A stretch of DNA of 61,448 bases from Verrucomicrobiota bacterium. GTDB taxonomy: Bacteria > Auribacterota > JABMQX01 > JAFGEW01. Below the pieces are notes generated by a model that saw only the letters and a list, made by a program, of their open reading frames with translations, ran no database searches and was not told where the DNA came from. Shown here one piece after another: positions 1-8,919 of this stretch; within the stretch, counting starts at the first letter, position 1; every line of letters begins with the position of its first letter. A program made the position numbers and the translations under genes. The stretch is taken from contig JAFGEW010000050.1 of NCBI GenBank assembly GCA_016931415.1, positions 1-61,448 on the forward strand. Reading direction: 5' to 3'.

Positions 1-1884
1 GACGTCGGCCGCCTCATCGAGGAGCACTTCAAGTCAGGAGGGCCGAGCCCGGAAACCTTGCTGCGGTACGTGTATACGTATGACGCGGCGGGCAACCGCA
101 CGTCGAAGAAAACCGACTACGACGACAACGACGGCTCGTTCGCGGCGACGGCCACCTACACCAACAACGGCTACAACCAACTGACGGCTGTGAGCGGCAC
201 CCCGGGCCGCGGCACGAAGGTCAACGTGACCGGCACCATCGCGACCGCCTGGACGCTCGCCGACGGCGACATCACCGTCACCCCCAACAGCACGCCCGGC
301 AACGCGGTCGGGGCCGAAGTGCGCGGCCGGTTCTTCATCGCGCGCAACGTGCCGCTCAGCGACGGTGCCAACGCCCTCGAAGCCGAGACCGACGCCGAGA
401 CCCTCGCGGGCAACTCGCCCTCGTCGGATACCGTGCTCAACGTCGAGCTGGACACGAACATCCTGTGGACGATGAACTACAACGCCAACGGCGACCTGAC
501 ACAGAAGCTCGAGACGATCAACGACAGCTCAGTGCTCTGGAGCTACACGTACTCGGTGGACGGCTGGTTGACCAAGGTGGTCAAGCAGGCCGATGGCCAG
601 ACCGAGCTGACCGAGGAGTACTTCTACGATCCTGCCGGGCGCAAGTACAAGGTCTCAGTCACCGAGGACAGCACGACGACGACCCGTTACTTCGTCTACG
701 ACGGCGGCTCGATCGTGCTGGAGCTTGAGGAGGTCGGCACGCCGCCCAACGAGCACTATGAGCTTGCCAAGGAGCACGTCCGAGGCGCAAGCTTAGGTGG
801 CGGCATCGGCGGGCTTTTGTACACCCGCGCCGCCGACGGCTCTTTGGGATACTTCCATTACGACGGCCAGGGGAATGTGGTCTCCGTCACCGACGACGCC
901 CGTGAAGAACTCGCCTACTACGAATACGACGCTTGGGGCAATGTCCTCACGCGCTGCGGCTCCTTGGCAAACGAATTCGCCTTCAGCACGAAGCAAGCCA
1001 GCACCGGCTCCGGCCTCCTCGACTTCGGCTATCGCTGGTACGACCCCCAGACCGGCCGCTGGACACAGCGCGACCCGATCGGCGCGGCGGGCGGTCCGAA
1101 CCTGTACGCTTATGTCGGGGGCAATCCAGTCAGCTTCACCGACACTAATGGGTTGTACGGTTACGACATGACCTCGGGCACCATCCCCGGTAGCGCTGCC
1201 GGCAGCATGGACCTGGGCGGCTACAACGAGGTCGCAGGCGATATCAGAACCGCCAACGCTGCTGTCAATGGCTTTGTTGAACAGGTTTACGAAGACTATC
1301 AGACGGTTGCCCCGTTCATCCAGGGTGCCGGCGCTGTTAGTGAGATCATCCTCGGTGGAGTCGCCGTTTGTGCCGGCAACCCTGCGGGGATCTTCCTGAT
1401 CTACCACGGTGCCGACCAACTGACGGAAGCGATCGTGGAGGGAGGCTACGGGCAGGAGTACACCTCGTTTAGGGATACGGCGGGGAATGTCGCCGAAGAC
1501 CTCGGTCTCCCGCGAGAAGTCGGCGAGATCACCTATGACTTGTTCACCCTTGGGTGTACACTGAGCTCCGGCCAAAGCGCCGCCAACTATATGGGAGCGC
1601 GGGGCGGCTCCGGATCACCTCGTTGGCCGACGTCAGCCAACGACATGGATGATTTCCTGGGAGTCCCGGGCAACAGAGTCCCCGACGGGCCGTACACGGG
1701 GAGAAACAAGGTGGTGTGGCAACCTTCTGACAGGGTCAGAATCCGCTTCGAATCGCACCCATACCATCCCAATGCTCCCCCTACTCATACGGAGCCGCAC
1801 TGGCACGTAGACGGCAAGCTCGATGGTGGGTGGGGTAAGGTCGGTACCTACAAGCCTGGGGACAAGATACCCGGCAACTGGTGA
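1..1884 (+). CDS. RHS/YD-repeat polymorphic toxin, 5' end outside the window (RHS segment 1)
   Basis: The frame is open from base 1, so the N-terminus lies upstream. The visible part has YD repeats (YVYTYDAAGN, YYEYDAWGN), a beta-rich insert near bases 200-330 and the RHS core end YRWYDPQTGRWTQRDP near 1030-1080. The unique tip follows. It begins with a glycine/alanine-rich hydrophobic stretch around 1320-1440, probably a pre-toxin or translocation segment. It ends in a polar domain of about 80 residues with many His, Trp and Pro (HTEPHWHVDG near 1785-1815). RHS proteins form a hollow shell that encloses the C-terminal toxin and are delivered to rival cells. I do not recognise the toxin family; a nuclease is a guess from the His-rich end. 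The next gene is spaced like an immunity gene. Confidence 0.85.
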   Translation, partial: DVGRLIEEHFKSGGPSPETLLRYVYTYDAAGNRTSKKTDYDDNDGSFAATATYTNNGYNQLTAVSGTPGRGTKVNVTGTIATAWTLADGDITVTPNSTPGNAVGAEVRGRFFIARNVPLSDGANALEAETDAETLAGNSPSSDTVLNVELDTNILWTMNYNANGDLTQKLETINDSSVLWSYTYSVDGWLTKVVKQADGQTELTEEYFYDPAGRKYKVSVTEDSTTTTRYFVYDGGSIVLELEEVGTPPNEHYELAKEHVRGASLGGGIGGLLYTRAADGSLGYFHYDGQGNVVSVTDDAREELAYYEYDAWGNVLTRCGSLANEFAFSTKQASTGSGLLDFGYRWYDPQTGRWTQRDPIGAAGGPNLYAYVGGNPVSFTDTNGLYGYDMTSGTIPGSAAGSMDLGGYNEVAGDIRTANAAVNGFVEQVYEDYQTVAPFIQGAGAVSEIILGGVAVCAGNPAGIFLIYHGADQLTEAIVEGGYGQEYTSFRDTAGNVAEDLGLPREVGEITYDLFTLGCTLSSGQSAANYMGARGGSGSPRWPTSANDMDDFLGVPGNRVPDGPYTGRNKVVWQPSDRVRIRFESHPYHPNAPPTHTEPHWHVDGKLDGGWGKVGTYKPGDKIPGNW

Positions 1885-1918
1885 GAAACGCCATCGCTGC
1901 AAAGGAGCGCCTGGATTC

Positions 1919-2359
1919 ATGGTCGATGTCTACGACAAAGGGGCCAACAAGAGTGGCGCTATCACTGCTACCGTGCTCGGAGGACGGGTTTGTGTGGCTT
2001 TGTTCGAATCCTCGCGAGGAGACAGCGAGTTGCTGGCCGATGGTGCGGCGGCCTCTGCGATGGCGCAGGCATTGCGTGAAGCTGCTTCGCGCGTAGCGAT
2101 GAGCCAAGGGCACGAGCGGCAGAAGGGTCGTCCCGGGAGAGAGACCCTGAAGGTCATCGTCATGTATGACCCGGACGTTGGCGGTGCTGCGCACGGCATC
2201 GTGAGTGTCTCTTCCCGAGGCGTGGGCATTTGCCTGAACACCTTCGACAAGGAAGGCGTTGCTGACTCCTTCGAACTCTGGTTGTCGCCGGAAGATGCAG
2301 CCAGAGTAGCGGAGGCACTCCAAGATGCCGCGGCACGCTTGCCGGAGGGATCGCCCTAG
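1919..2359 (+). CDS. putative immunity protein for RHS segment 1
   Basis: A 146-residue acidic soluble protein with no signal peptide or membrane segment. I chose the ATG at 1919 because AAAGGAG lies 11 bases upstream, and because the longer frame back to 1823 would overlap the toxin tip. The protein reads as a small alpha/beta domain with an Ala-rich C-terminal helix (PEDAARVAEALQDAAARL). Position is the main argument: it starts 34 bases after the tip gene and RHS sequence resumes directly after its stop, the usual tip-immunity-displaced core order. I do not recognise the family. A cytoplasmic toxin target would fit the lack of an export signal. Confidence 0.6.
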   Translation: MVDVYDKGANKSGAITATVLGGRVCVALFESSRGDSELLADGAAASAMAQALREAASRVAMSQGHERQKGRPGRETLKVIVMYDPDVGGAAHGIVSVSSRGVGICLNTFDKEGVADSFELWLSPEDAARVAEALQDAAARLPEGSP

Positions 2360-5093
2360 GGATCAGGGCGGCAGCGCGCAGACGTGGACCTACGCCTACG
2401 GCACCTGGGGCGACGACGATGCGCTGCAAGTGACCGTCATGCGGCCTGATGCCGAGACGGTTGTCTACAAGTACAACGCGAACGGCACGCTCGCGTCGGT
2501 CGACGCGCCCGACGTGGGCGAAGAGGCGATGATCACCGAGTTCGAGTACGACGGGCTCGGCCGCCTGCTCGTGCTGCGCGATCCCGCGGACAACGAGACG
2601 CTCTGGTCCTATGACGCGGCGGGCCGGGTGCTCACCGAGACGATTATGAAAACACCCACCGGGCCGTCGAACGTCACCCAGTACGGCTACAACCCTGACG
2701 GCCAGATCGCGCTGATCACCGACGCGATGGGCCAGACGTTCGAATACGGCTACGATGACGATAACCGCCTCGATGAGATCGTCATGACCGACACCGCCGA
2801 GGTCGAGACGACCAAGACGATCCTCTACAGCTTCGACACGAGCGGCAAGACCGAGCTGTGGACCGTGTCGGTCGGCAGCGACGCCGTCGTCATGCAGTAC
2901 AACGAGCACGGCCTGCTCGACTACATTGATGGGGTGCTCGCGGGCAACGCCGACCGCGTGCAGTACGGCTACGACGCCGACTATCGTCTCACCGAACTGG
3001 GCTACTACATCTACGACACGGGCAACTACGTCCTGTGGACGACCGAGTACGACTACGATGAGTTCGGGCGCCTCGAGACGATCGAGGACCGGCTCGGGCT
3101 GACAAGCACGTACGCGTACAACAACGACTTCTCGCTCAAGTCACTCACGCTTCCGAACGGGACGGTCACCGAGTACACGTACGATGACCTGCGCCGGCTG
3201 GTCTCGATTGCCACGACGGGCCTGAGCGCCAACGACATCATCGTCAGGTACACGTACCACTACAACAACCTCGGCCTGCGCGACTCGGTCACCATGCATG
3301 ACGGCCGCACGACCGAGTGGGCCTACGATGACGTCGGCCGCCTCATCGAGGAGCACTTCAAGTCAGGCGGCCCGAGCCCGGAAACGCTGCTGCGCTACGT
3401 CTACACCTACGACGCCGCCGGGAACCGGAGCTCCAAGAAGACCGACTACGACGACAATGACAGCTCGTTCGCGGCCACGGCGACCTACACCAACAACGGC
3501 TACAACCAACTGACGGCTGTGAGCGGCACGCCCGGCCACGGCACGAAGGTCAACGTCACGGGCACCATCCCGACGGCCTGGACGCTGGCCGACGGCGACA
3601 TCACCGTCACGCCCAACAGCACGCCGGGTAACGCCGTGGAGGCCGAGGTGCGCGGCGGCTTCTTCATCGCCCGCAACGTGGCGTTGCAGAACGGCGACAA
3701 CACGCTCGTCGCCTCGACGAGCGAGGACACCCTTGCCGGCAACAGCCTATCTTCCGACACCGTCGAGGATGTCGCGCTTGATACGTCCATCGATGAGGAC
3801 TACACTTGCGATGCGAACGGCAACCTCATCGTCAAGTCTGAGGAGAACGGGGCCGTTCTCTGGACCTACAGCTACGACGTCCAGGGCTGGCTCGTCAAAG
3901 TCGAAGGTCCCGACAGCTTTGTCGAGGAGTACACGTACGATCCGATCGGGCGCAAGATCAGCATCGAAACCACGGAGAGCACGGGAACCACGGAGAGGTG
4001 CTTCGTCTATGACGGGGGGAGCATCATCCTTGAGACCGAGAAGGTAGGCACATCGCCCAACGAGCACTATGAGCTTGCCAACGAACACGTCCGGGGCGCA
4101 AGCTTAGGCGGCGGAATCGGCGGGCTTTTGTACACCCGCGCCGCCGACGGCTCTTTGGGATACTTCCATTACGACGGTCAAGGCAACGTCGTCTCCGTCA
4201 CCGACGAGTCGCGGACTGAAGTCGCCTACTACGAATATGACGCTTGGGGCAACGTCCTCACGCGCTGCGGCTCTTTGGCAAACGAGTTCGCCTTCTCGAC
4301 CAAGCAGGCGAGCCTCGGCTCCGGCCTGATCGACTTCGGCTACCGTTGGTACGACCCCCAAACTGGCCGCTGGACGCAGCGGGACCCCGCTGGCTATGTG
4401 GACGGAGGCAATCTCTATGCCTTCGGCCTGGACTCACCGCCGAACTCCTTCGATTCTTGGGGCGGTGTAATCGAAGTCTACACTGAGGAACCTGGCGGTG
4501 GCTGGAAGCTCGCTGGCAAGGTGCAGACAGAAGAGGGAATCGACGCTTTCGCCCAGCAGGCGGCGGCTTCCAAGCAGGCGGGTCACCCAGCGCCTTTCGG
4601 TTATACTCAACTGCAGCAGATCGCGCTTACCGTGTGTGGCAAGGAACTGCTCTCTGGACTCGCAGCATCCGACAAGGTCGTGAAGATCTACGTGTACACA
4701 AGCCGCAAGGCCGTCAATCGCACGGATCCCGATGACGTTGCCGCAGGCGTGGTGAAGGATCAGGAACTAGTCGACAACAACGGACAGACCGTGAAGGCAA
4801 CTGGTGAAGGCACAGGCTGTGAGATTCACTACGAAGCCAACACGACCCGGAAAGCGGACGGCTTCTCCGCATATGCCGATGAAGTGCTTGTTCACGAACT
4901 GCAGCGCGCTTGGGACTTCGTGACGGGCACATACGATATCACGGTTGTGGACTCGCGGAAGAATGCAGTTCTAAGACAAGCGGACTGCAGCGCGGTCGAG
5001 AAGATGAACGAGTATATCCGCGAGAAGGAGGGCGCGAGTACGTCTCGGCAAAGGGGAAAGTATGGCGGGTTTGAATTGCCCAAGGACGAGTAG
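2325..5093 (+). CDS. RHS/YD-repeat protein, displaced segment with a zincin-like tip (RHS segment 2)
   Basis: A 922-codon frame whose first about 13 codons overlap the preceding immunity gene in another frame. RHS-like sequence begins abruptly near 2365, and the ATG at 2325 has no ribosome site, so this looks like a core fragment without its own N-terminus. From 3330 on it matches the window's first base onward. It carries many YD repeats, the shared beta insert and the core end RWYDPQTGRWTQRDP near 4345-4390. The tip of about 225 residues contains DEVLVHELQRAWDF near 4880-4920. This resembles the HExxH helix of NleD/M91-like metallopeptidase toxins, but the second zinc His is Arg (residue 861). 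It may be an inactive or decaying toxin, or a different fold. Confidence 0.75.
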   Translation: MPRHACRRDRPRDQGGSAQTWTYAYGTWGDDDALQVTVMRPDAETVVYKYNANGTLASVDAPDVGEEAMITEFEYDGLGRLLVLRDPADNETLWSYDAAGRVLTETIMKTPTGPSNVTQYGYNPDGQIALITDAMGQTFEYGYDDDNRLDEIVMTDTAEVETTKTILYSFDTSGKTELWTVSVGSDAVVMQYNEHGLLDYIDGVLAGNADRVQYGYDADYRLTELGYYIYDTGNYVLWTTEYDYDEFGRLETIEDRLGLTSTYAYNNDFSLKSLTLPNGTVTEYTYDDLRRLVSIATTGLSANDIIVRYTYHYNNLGLRDSVTMHDGRTTEWAYDDVGRLIEEHFKSGGPSPETLLRYVYTYDAAGNRSSKKTDYDDNDSSFAATATYTNNGYNQLTAVSGTPGHGTKVNVTGTIPTAWTLADGDITVTPNSTPGNAVEAEVRGGFFIARNVALQNGDNTLVASTSEDTLAGNSLSSDTVEDVALDTSIDEDYTCDANGNLIVKSEENGAVLWTYSYDVQGWLVKVEGPDSFVEEYTYDPIGRKISIETTESTGTTERCFVYDGGSIILETEKVGTSPNEHYELANEHVRGASLGGGIGGLLYTRAADGSLGYFHYDGQGNVVSVTDESRTEVAYYEYDAWGNVLTRCGSLANEFAFSTKQASLGSGLIDFGYRWYDPQTGRWTQRDPAGYVDGGNLYAFGLDSPPNSFDSWGGVIEVYTEEPGGGWKLAGKVQTEEGIDAFAQQAAASKQAGHPAPFGYTQLQQIALTVCGKELLSGLAASDKVVKIYVYTSRKAVNRTDPDDVAAGVVKDQELVDNNGQTVKATGEGTGCEIHYEANTTRKADGFSAYADEVLVHELQRAWDFVTGTYDITVVDSRKNAVLRQADCSAVEKMNEYIREKEGASTSRQRGKYGGFELPKDE

Positions 5094-5097
5094 TCCA

Positions 5098-5931
5098 ATG
5101 CGAGGGGGAGTGGAGGTGATACGTCCACAAAGGCAATCGTTGTTGTCTGTCACCGGGGTTGTGGTTTCTGTTGCAGCGGTCGCTTTTATGACCGGGTGCA
5201 CCAGTCGGCCAACTCAGGAGCGGTTCCGGCACATCAACGGGCTCTATTTCGTATCGACCGACCTGGCACGTCCGGAGTCTTGGCAACAGAATGGGGATGC
5301 CCGTTGGGTACAAGAGCAGGTCAAGGCGATAGGTGGGGCTGCTCCAAGTCTCATTGTCGGGGTTGAACGCGAAGAGCCGCTCGACCGCGATGCTTACCCT
5401 GCAGTCTGGGTGGTTCGTTCAGGAGACAGTGGCTCGTTGATCGTCACTGAGCGGTATCTCGTCGATAATCTTCTGTTCTGGACGGAAGCTCAAGAGCGTG
5501 AGCTGGGTATGGTGCCGACCGTCGAGAATACGACTGTCCCTTTGTCTCCCGAGGAGGTGACACGGTTAGAGCGTTCGTTGGCGAGCCTGTCACCACACAG
5601 ATGCACTGATACAATCAGGTTCTTCCCTGAGCAACGGTGGACGTTCCATGTCCGTACGCGATTGCGGGGCAAGGAGACATGCTTCTCCGTGTTTGCACCT
5701 GCCCTCAGCGAGAACAATCGTCAAGCCTACAAGAGCCGCCCATACGCGGAGTATGAACGATTGAGTCGGCGTGAGGCAGATGTTGTTGCCACAGTCCTGG
5801 ACTTCGCCGACCAGAAGCTCCTGGCGCACTTCAGCGTGGGGCCTCGAGCGGAGCCACTGGGAGGGCAAGCAGACCCAGAACACTTCGGCCACACGATCGA
5901 TCCGGGCAGCGAACACGGGCATCGAGAGTAG
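5098..5931 (+). CDS. putative lipoprotein, likely immunity protein for RHS segment 2
   Basis: Starts 4 bases after the RHS-2 stop. From the ATG at 5098 the 277-residue protein has a basic N-terminus, a hydrophobic stretch and a lipobox ending FMTGC near residue 33, so export and lipid anchoring are likely. An internal GTG at 5110 or 5116 could be the true start. The rest is a soluble domain rich in charged and aromatic residues, with a tail rich in Gly, His and Glu. I do not recognise the family. Immunity is inferred from position alone. A lipid-anchored immunity protein would imply that the toxin acts in or passes through the periplasm. Confidence 0.6.
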   Translation: MRGGVEVIRPQRQSLLSVTGVVVSVAAVAFMTGCTSRPTQERFRHINGLYFVSTDLARPESWQQNGDARWVQEQVKAIGGAAPSLIVGVEREEPLDRDAYPAVWVVRSGDSGSLIVTERYLVDNLLFWTEAQERELGMVPTVENTTVPLSPEEVTRLERSLASLSPHRCTDTIRFFPEQRWTFHVRTRLRGKETCFSVFAPALSENNRQAYKSRPYAEYERLSRREADVVATVLDFADQKLLAHFSVGPRAEPLGGQADPEHFGHTIDPGSEHGHRE

Positions 5932-5932
5932 C

Positions 5933-7756
5933 ATGTTGTTCGCGTCCGGCGGCCCCAACCTGGAGACGCTGCTGCGCTACGTCTACACCTACGATGCCGC
6001 CGGCAACCGCACGTCGAAGAAGACGGACTACGACGCCGACAACGGCTCGTTCGCGGCCACGGCGACGTACACCAACAACGGCTACAACCAACTGACCGCC
6101 GTCAGCGGCACCCCGGGCCGCGGCACAAAGGTCAACGTCACCGGTACCATCCCGACGGCCTGGACGCTCGCCGACGGCGACGTGACAGTGACCCCCAACA
6201 GCACGCCCGCCAACGCCGTCGACGCCGAGGTACGCGGCCGGTTCTTCATCGCGCGGAGTGTTCCGCTGCAGAACGGTGACAACAGCCTTGTCGCCTCGAC
6301 GAGTGCCACGACGTTGGCTGGCAACGAACCAACGTCCGACACCGTCGAGGACGTCGCCCTCGACACCTCGATCAGCGAATCCTACACTTACAGCGCGAAT
6401 GGGGATCTCGTCCTCAAGTCCGAAGAGGGCGGCACGATCCTGTGGACGTATTCCTATTCCGTCGACGGCTGGCTCGTGAAGGTCGAGGGGCCGGACGAGT
6501 TCGTCGAGGAGTACGCCTACGACCCCATTGGCCGCAAGATCAGCGTCGAGACCACGGACACCTCGGGGACGACTGAGCGGTACTTCGTCCACGACGGCGG
6601 GAGCATCGTTCTGGAGCTGACAGAGGACAGCGGCGACTTTGTCCTGGACAAAGAGCACGTCCGCGGCGCAAGCTTGGGTGGCGGCATCGGCGGGCTCTTG
6701 TACACCCGCGCCGCCGACGGCTCTTTGGGATACTTCCACTACGACGGCCAGGGCAACGTGGTGTCTGTGACTGACGAGTCACGGACCGAGGTGGCGTACT
6801 ACGAGTACGACGCCTGGGGCAACATCCTGACCCAGTGCGGCTCTTTGGCAAACGAGTTCGCCTTCTCGACCAAGCAGGCAAGCCTCGGCTCCGGCCTCAT
6901 CGACTTCGGCTACCGCTGGTACGATCCGCAAACGGGCCGCTGGACACAGCGGGACCCGATGGGGACCATCGGCGGAGCCAACCTCTACATGTATGTCAAT
7001 GGCAATCCCGTCAATATCCTGGATCCGTATGGCTTGTTCGGCGTCGGCGATGTCTGGAACGGGATCGCGAGCGGAGCCACATCCACCTACAACGCGGTAA
7101 ACGGCGCGTTGGACACGGTGACAGGGGGCGGGACCGCCTGGCTCAGGGACCAAGTGGGCGGTCTTGGAGTCGACACGACATCGCGGTCATACGAGGTCGG
7201 CCAAGGCATCGTGGTCACCGCCGGCGGTGCCTTTGAGGCCGCTACTGGCGCCGCCATTACCCTGTTGACCGAAGGCTGGGGCGGTGCGGTGGGCATCCCG
7301 CTCATCGTCGATGGCTGGTTCACCGGCCAGCAAGGCCTGGCGATGATCTTCGGCGACCCCATCCCTCCGAACCCATTGCACGACGCATTTGTTGGCGCGT
7401 TGGAGGATCTCCTTGGCCTTTCGGAGGCGGAGGCGGAGTTTGCCTATGGCTTTGGCAAGGGCTTCGGGACCCTGTACGGGCTGTACATCTGCCGCCCGAG
7501 CACATGCACAGGCCCAAAGACACCGACTGCGCCCAATCGTCCACCGGGATGGAATCCCCAATGGCGGTATGGTATCTCATCGCGGTCCAACTCTGCGACT
7601 AACCCGTCCCAGGCCTGCGGCCGCAGTTGGTGGGATCAGAAGGGTGGTGAATGGCGTTGGCACCCTGCAGACCGCTGGCACCCTGAAGGCCATTGGGACT
7701 ATAACCCGTGGACGGAATGGAATTCCCCTTGGCAAAACGTGCCTTCCGGAGACTGA
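5933..7756 (+). CDS. RHS/YD-repeat protein, displaced segment with a Trp/His-rich tip (RHS segment 3)
   Basis: The ATG at 5933 is one base after the stop of the preceding gene, and RHS sequence (SGGPNLETLLRYVYTYD) starts four codons later. This is the same point in the core as base 40 of the window, so it is a truncated core copy, possibly translated by re-initiation. It keeps the shared beta insert and the core end RWYDPQTGRWTQRDP. The tip begins DPYGLFGVGDVWNG, continues with an Ala/Gly-rich hydrophobic pre-toxin stretch near 7190-7350, and ends in a Trp/His-rich domain (GEWRWHPADRWHPEGHWDYN near 7645-7705). That ending recalls polymorphic toxin type 37-like tips; this is recollection of pattern only. 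The final 35 residues are very aromatic. Confidence 0.75.
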   Translation: MLFASGGPNLETLLRYVYTYDAAGNRTSKKTDYDADNGSFAATATYTNNGYNQLTAVSGTPGRGTKVNVTGTIPTAWTLADGDVTVTPNSTPANAVDAEVRGRFFIARSVPLQNGDNSLVASTSATTLAGNEPTSDTVEDVALDTSISESYTYSANGDLVLKSEEGGTILWTYSYSVDGWLVKVEGPDEFVEEYAYDPIGRKISVETTDTSGTTERYFVHDGGSIVLELTEDSGDFVLDKEHVRGASLGGGIGGLLYTRAADGSLGYFHYDGQGNVVSVTDESRTEVAYYEYDAWGNILTQCGSLANEFAFSTKQASLGSGLIDFGYRWYDPQTGRWTQRDPMGTIGGANLYMYVNGNPVNILDPYGLFGVGDVWNGIASGATSTYNAVNGALDTVTGGGTAWLRDQVGGLGVDTTSRSYEVGQGIVVTAGGAFEAATGAAITLLTEGWGGAVGIPLIVDGWFTGQQGLAMIFGDPIPPNPLHDAFVGALEDLLGLSEAEAEFAYGFGKGFGTLYGLYICRPSTCTGPKTPTAPNRPPGWNPQWRYGISSRSNSATNPSQACGRSWWDQKGGEWRWHPADRWHPEGHWDYNPWTEWNSPWQNVPSGD

Positions 7757-7764
7757 ATAAACCT

Positions 7765-8184
7765 ATGAGCACGATTCTTGACTTCTATGATGGCGCGTAT
7801 GGCCCGACTGTACGTATTGACATTATCTCACATGCTCTTCTTAGCCAGCTGAAGGATGTTTTGCAGGACCTCGCTTCTGGGTTGGCACAGGAATTCGAGT
7901 TTCACGGATTAGAGGGAATAGCATCATCAAGCATCAAAGAACTCGTGGCTGAAGTGGTCCCCTCCGAGCCCAGGGTCAAGCTTAAGGTGCTGTCCAGAAA
8001 GCACGAGGACCCTGTCTTTCGCTGGTCCAATACAAGGGAAGGTTGGCAGACTTGTGCAGATCTTGTCGAGAAATTGGCTGAGGATAACCGACCGGGGCAC
8101 CAATACCTAACAAATGAGCATACAGATGATGCACTCGTGGAAGTCTGCTTTCTCGAGCGCCCTAAGGAAGTGTATCGGGAATGA
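7765..8184 (+). CDS. putative immunity protein for RHS segment 3
   Basis: A 139-residue acidic soluble protein starting at MSTILDFYDG, 8 bases after the RHS-3 stop. The longer frame back to 7708 would overlap the toxin tip. Its base composition is visibly more AT-rich than the RHS cores around it, as expected for a module acquired separately. It ends VCFLERPKEVYRE. No signal peptide or membrane helix is seen. The family is not recognised; immunity is inferred from position. Confidence 0.6.
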   Translation: MSTILDFYDGAYGPTVRIDIISHALLSQLKDVLQDLASGLAQEFEFHGLEGIASSSIKELVAEVVPSEPRVKLKVLSRKHEDPVFRWSNTREGWQTCADLVEKLAEDNRPGHQYLTNEHTDDALVEVCFLERPKEVYRE

Positions 8185-8317
8185 CAACTCCACGTTCCGG
8201 TAGCAGAGCACTACGAGGACGGCGATCTCAAGAACAACTGGCGCACCTATACGTTCGACAGCCAAACCGAGAACAGCCCGCAAAGCCCCTCGAGCATCTT
8301 CTACGGAATCGGGGACC

Positions 8318-8663
8318 GAATCGGGGGACACCACAGAACGGCGCTGAGATGAGGGGTGCCTGTACCTGTTTCGGTGTTGGAGTGCCTTGGACTGGCAACG
8401 GGCCTGGTTGTGGAACTGGTAGTTCTTGGCGCGTCGTTTTCGGGCGCGGGTCGCACCGTGCTCCAGAGCCTCACGGCCGCGCAAGCCAAGGCCTACGCCC
8501 GGGCGATCCGCGAGAACCGCCGACTGGAACGCATCGTAGCCGACATGAGAGCTACCTCGTTTAGGTTGCTGGAGTTGACCACCCCCGGCGTGGTAAGAAG
8601 ACAACGGAGGACAGAGACTAAGAAGGCCTTATCTTAGTGCCATTCTATGGTGTCCCCCGATTC
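8318..8663. mobile_element. 346-bp element with 19-bp terminal inverted repeats
   Basis: GAATCGGGGGACACCACAG at 8318-8336 faces CTATGGTGTCCCCCGATTC at 8645-8663; the arms match at 18 of 19 positions. A partial direct copy (GAATCGGGGAC) sits just left, at 8306-8316. A third copy of the motif is at 9270-9287. The interior holds the 93-codon frame at 8356-8637. This resembles a small non-autonomous element or REP-type repeat pair. No transposase is visible and I did not identify a target-site duplication. Confidence 0.5.
8356..8637 (+). CDS. small hypothetical frame inside the inverted-repeat element
   Basis: A 93-codon frame with a hydrophobic N-terminal third (LECLGLATGLVVELVVLG) and a basic, helical second half (AKAYARAIRENRRLERIVAD). 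It fills the interior of the 8318-8663 element almost exactly. No clear ribosome site and no family recognised. It could be a remnant of a transposition-related protein or a chance frame. Confidence 0.25.
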   Translation: MPVPVSVLECLGLATGLVVELVVLGASFSGAGRTVLQSLTAAQAKAYARAIRENRRLERIVADMRATSFRLLELTTPGVVRRQRRTETKKALS

Positions 8664-8919
8664 AAGCCGTTCTGTATGTATTGACATGCCCGAATGCTCA
8701 GTCTGCGTTGGCTGGCAATATGGCTGGGATGCGGGCGTGGGCTGCTTCTTCGGCAGCATTATCCCCGTGCGCCAAGGGGTGGAAGTTTACTATGGCGTTG
8801 ACATCCTCACCGGCCAGCCGTTACTACCTGGAGCAGAGTATGTTTGACATTCAGCGAATGCATCGAGAGACTTCTATCGTCAGGAAGCAGCTTGTTGTAC
8901 TCCTGTTTAGGAACGTTCA

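Larger units (their letters stand above)
8185..8919 (+). other. degraded zone, possible remains of a fourth RHS tip cassette
   Basis: About 735 bases between two putative immunity genes with no convincing gene. Short frames occur: an open stretch at 8185-8352 reading HYEDGDLKNNWRTYTFDSQ, a 93-codon frame at 8356-8637, a 66-codon frame at 8647-8847 (GVEVYYGVDILTGQPLLPG) and an 80-codon frame at 8681-8923 that overlaps the next ATG. None has a good ribosome site. The arrangement suggests a toxin tip that decayed while its immunity gene at 8920 was kept. The 8318-8663 element sits inside. Confidence 0.4.

Noticed and set aside
1823-2359. Longer start for the first immunity gene
   Set aside because: It would overlap the toxin tip by 62 bases; the ATG at 1919 has a good ribosome site.
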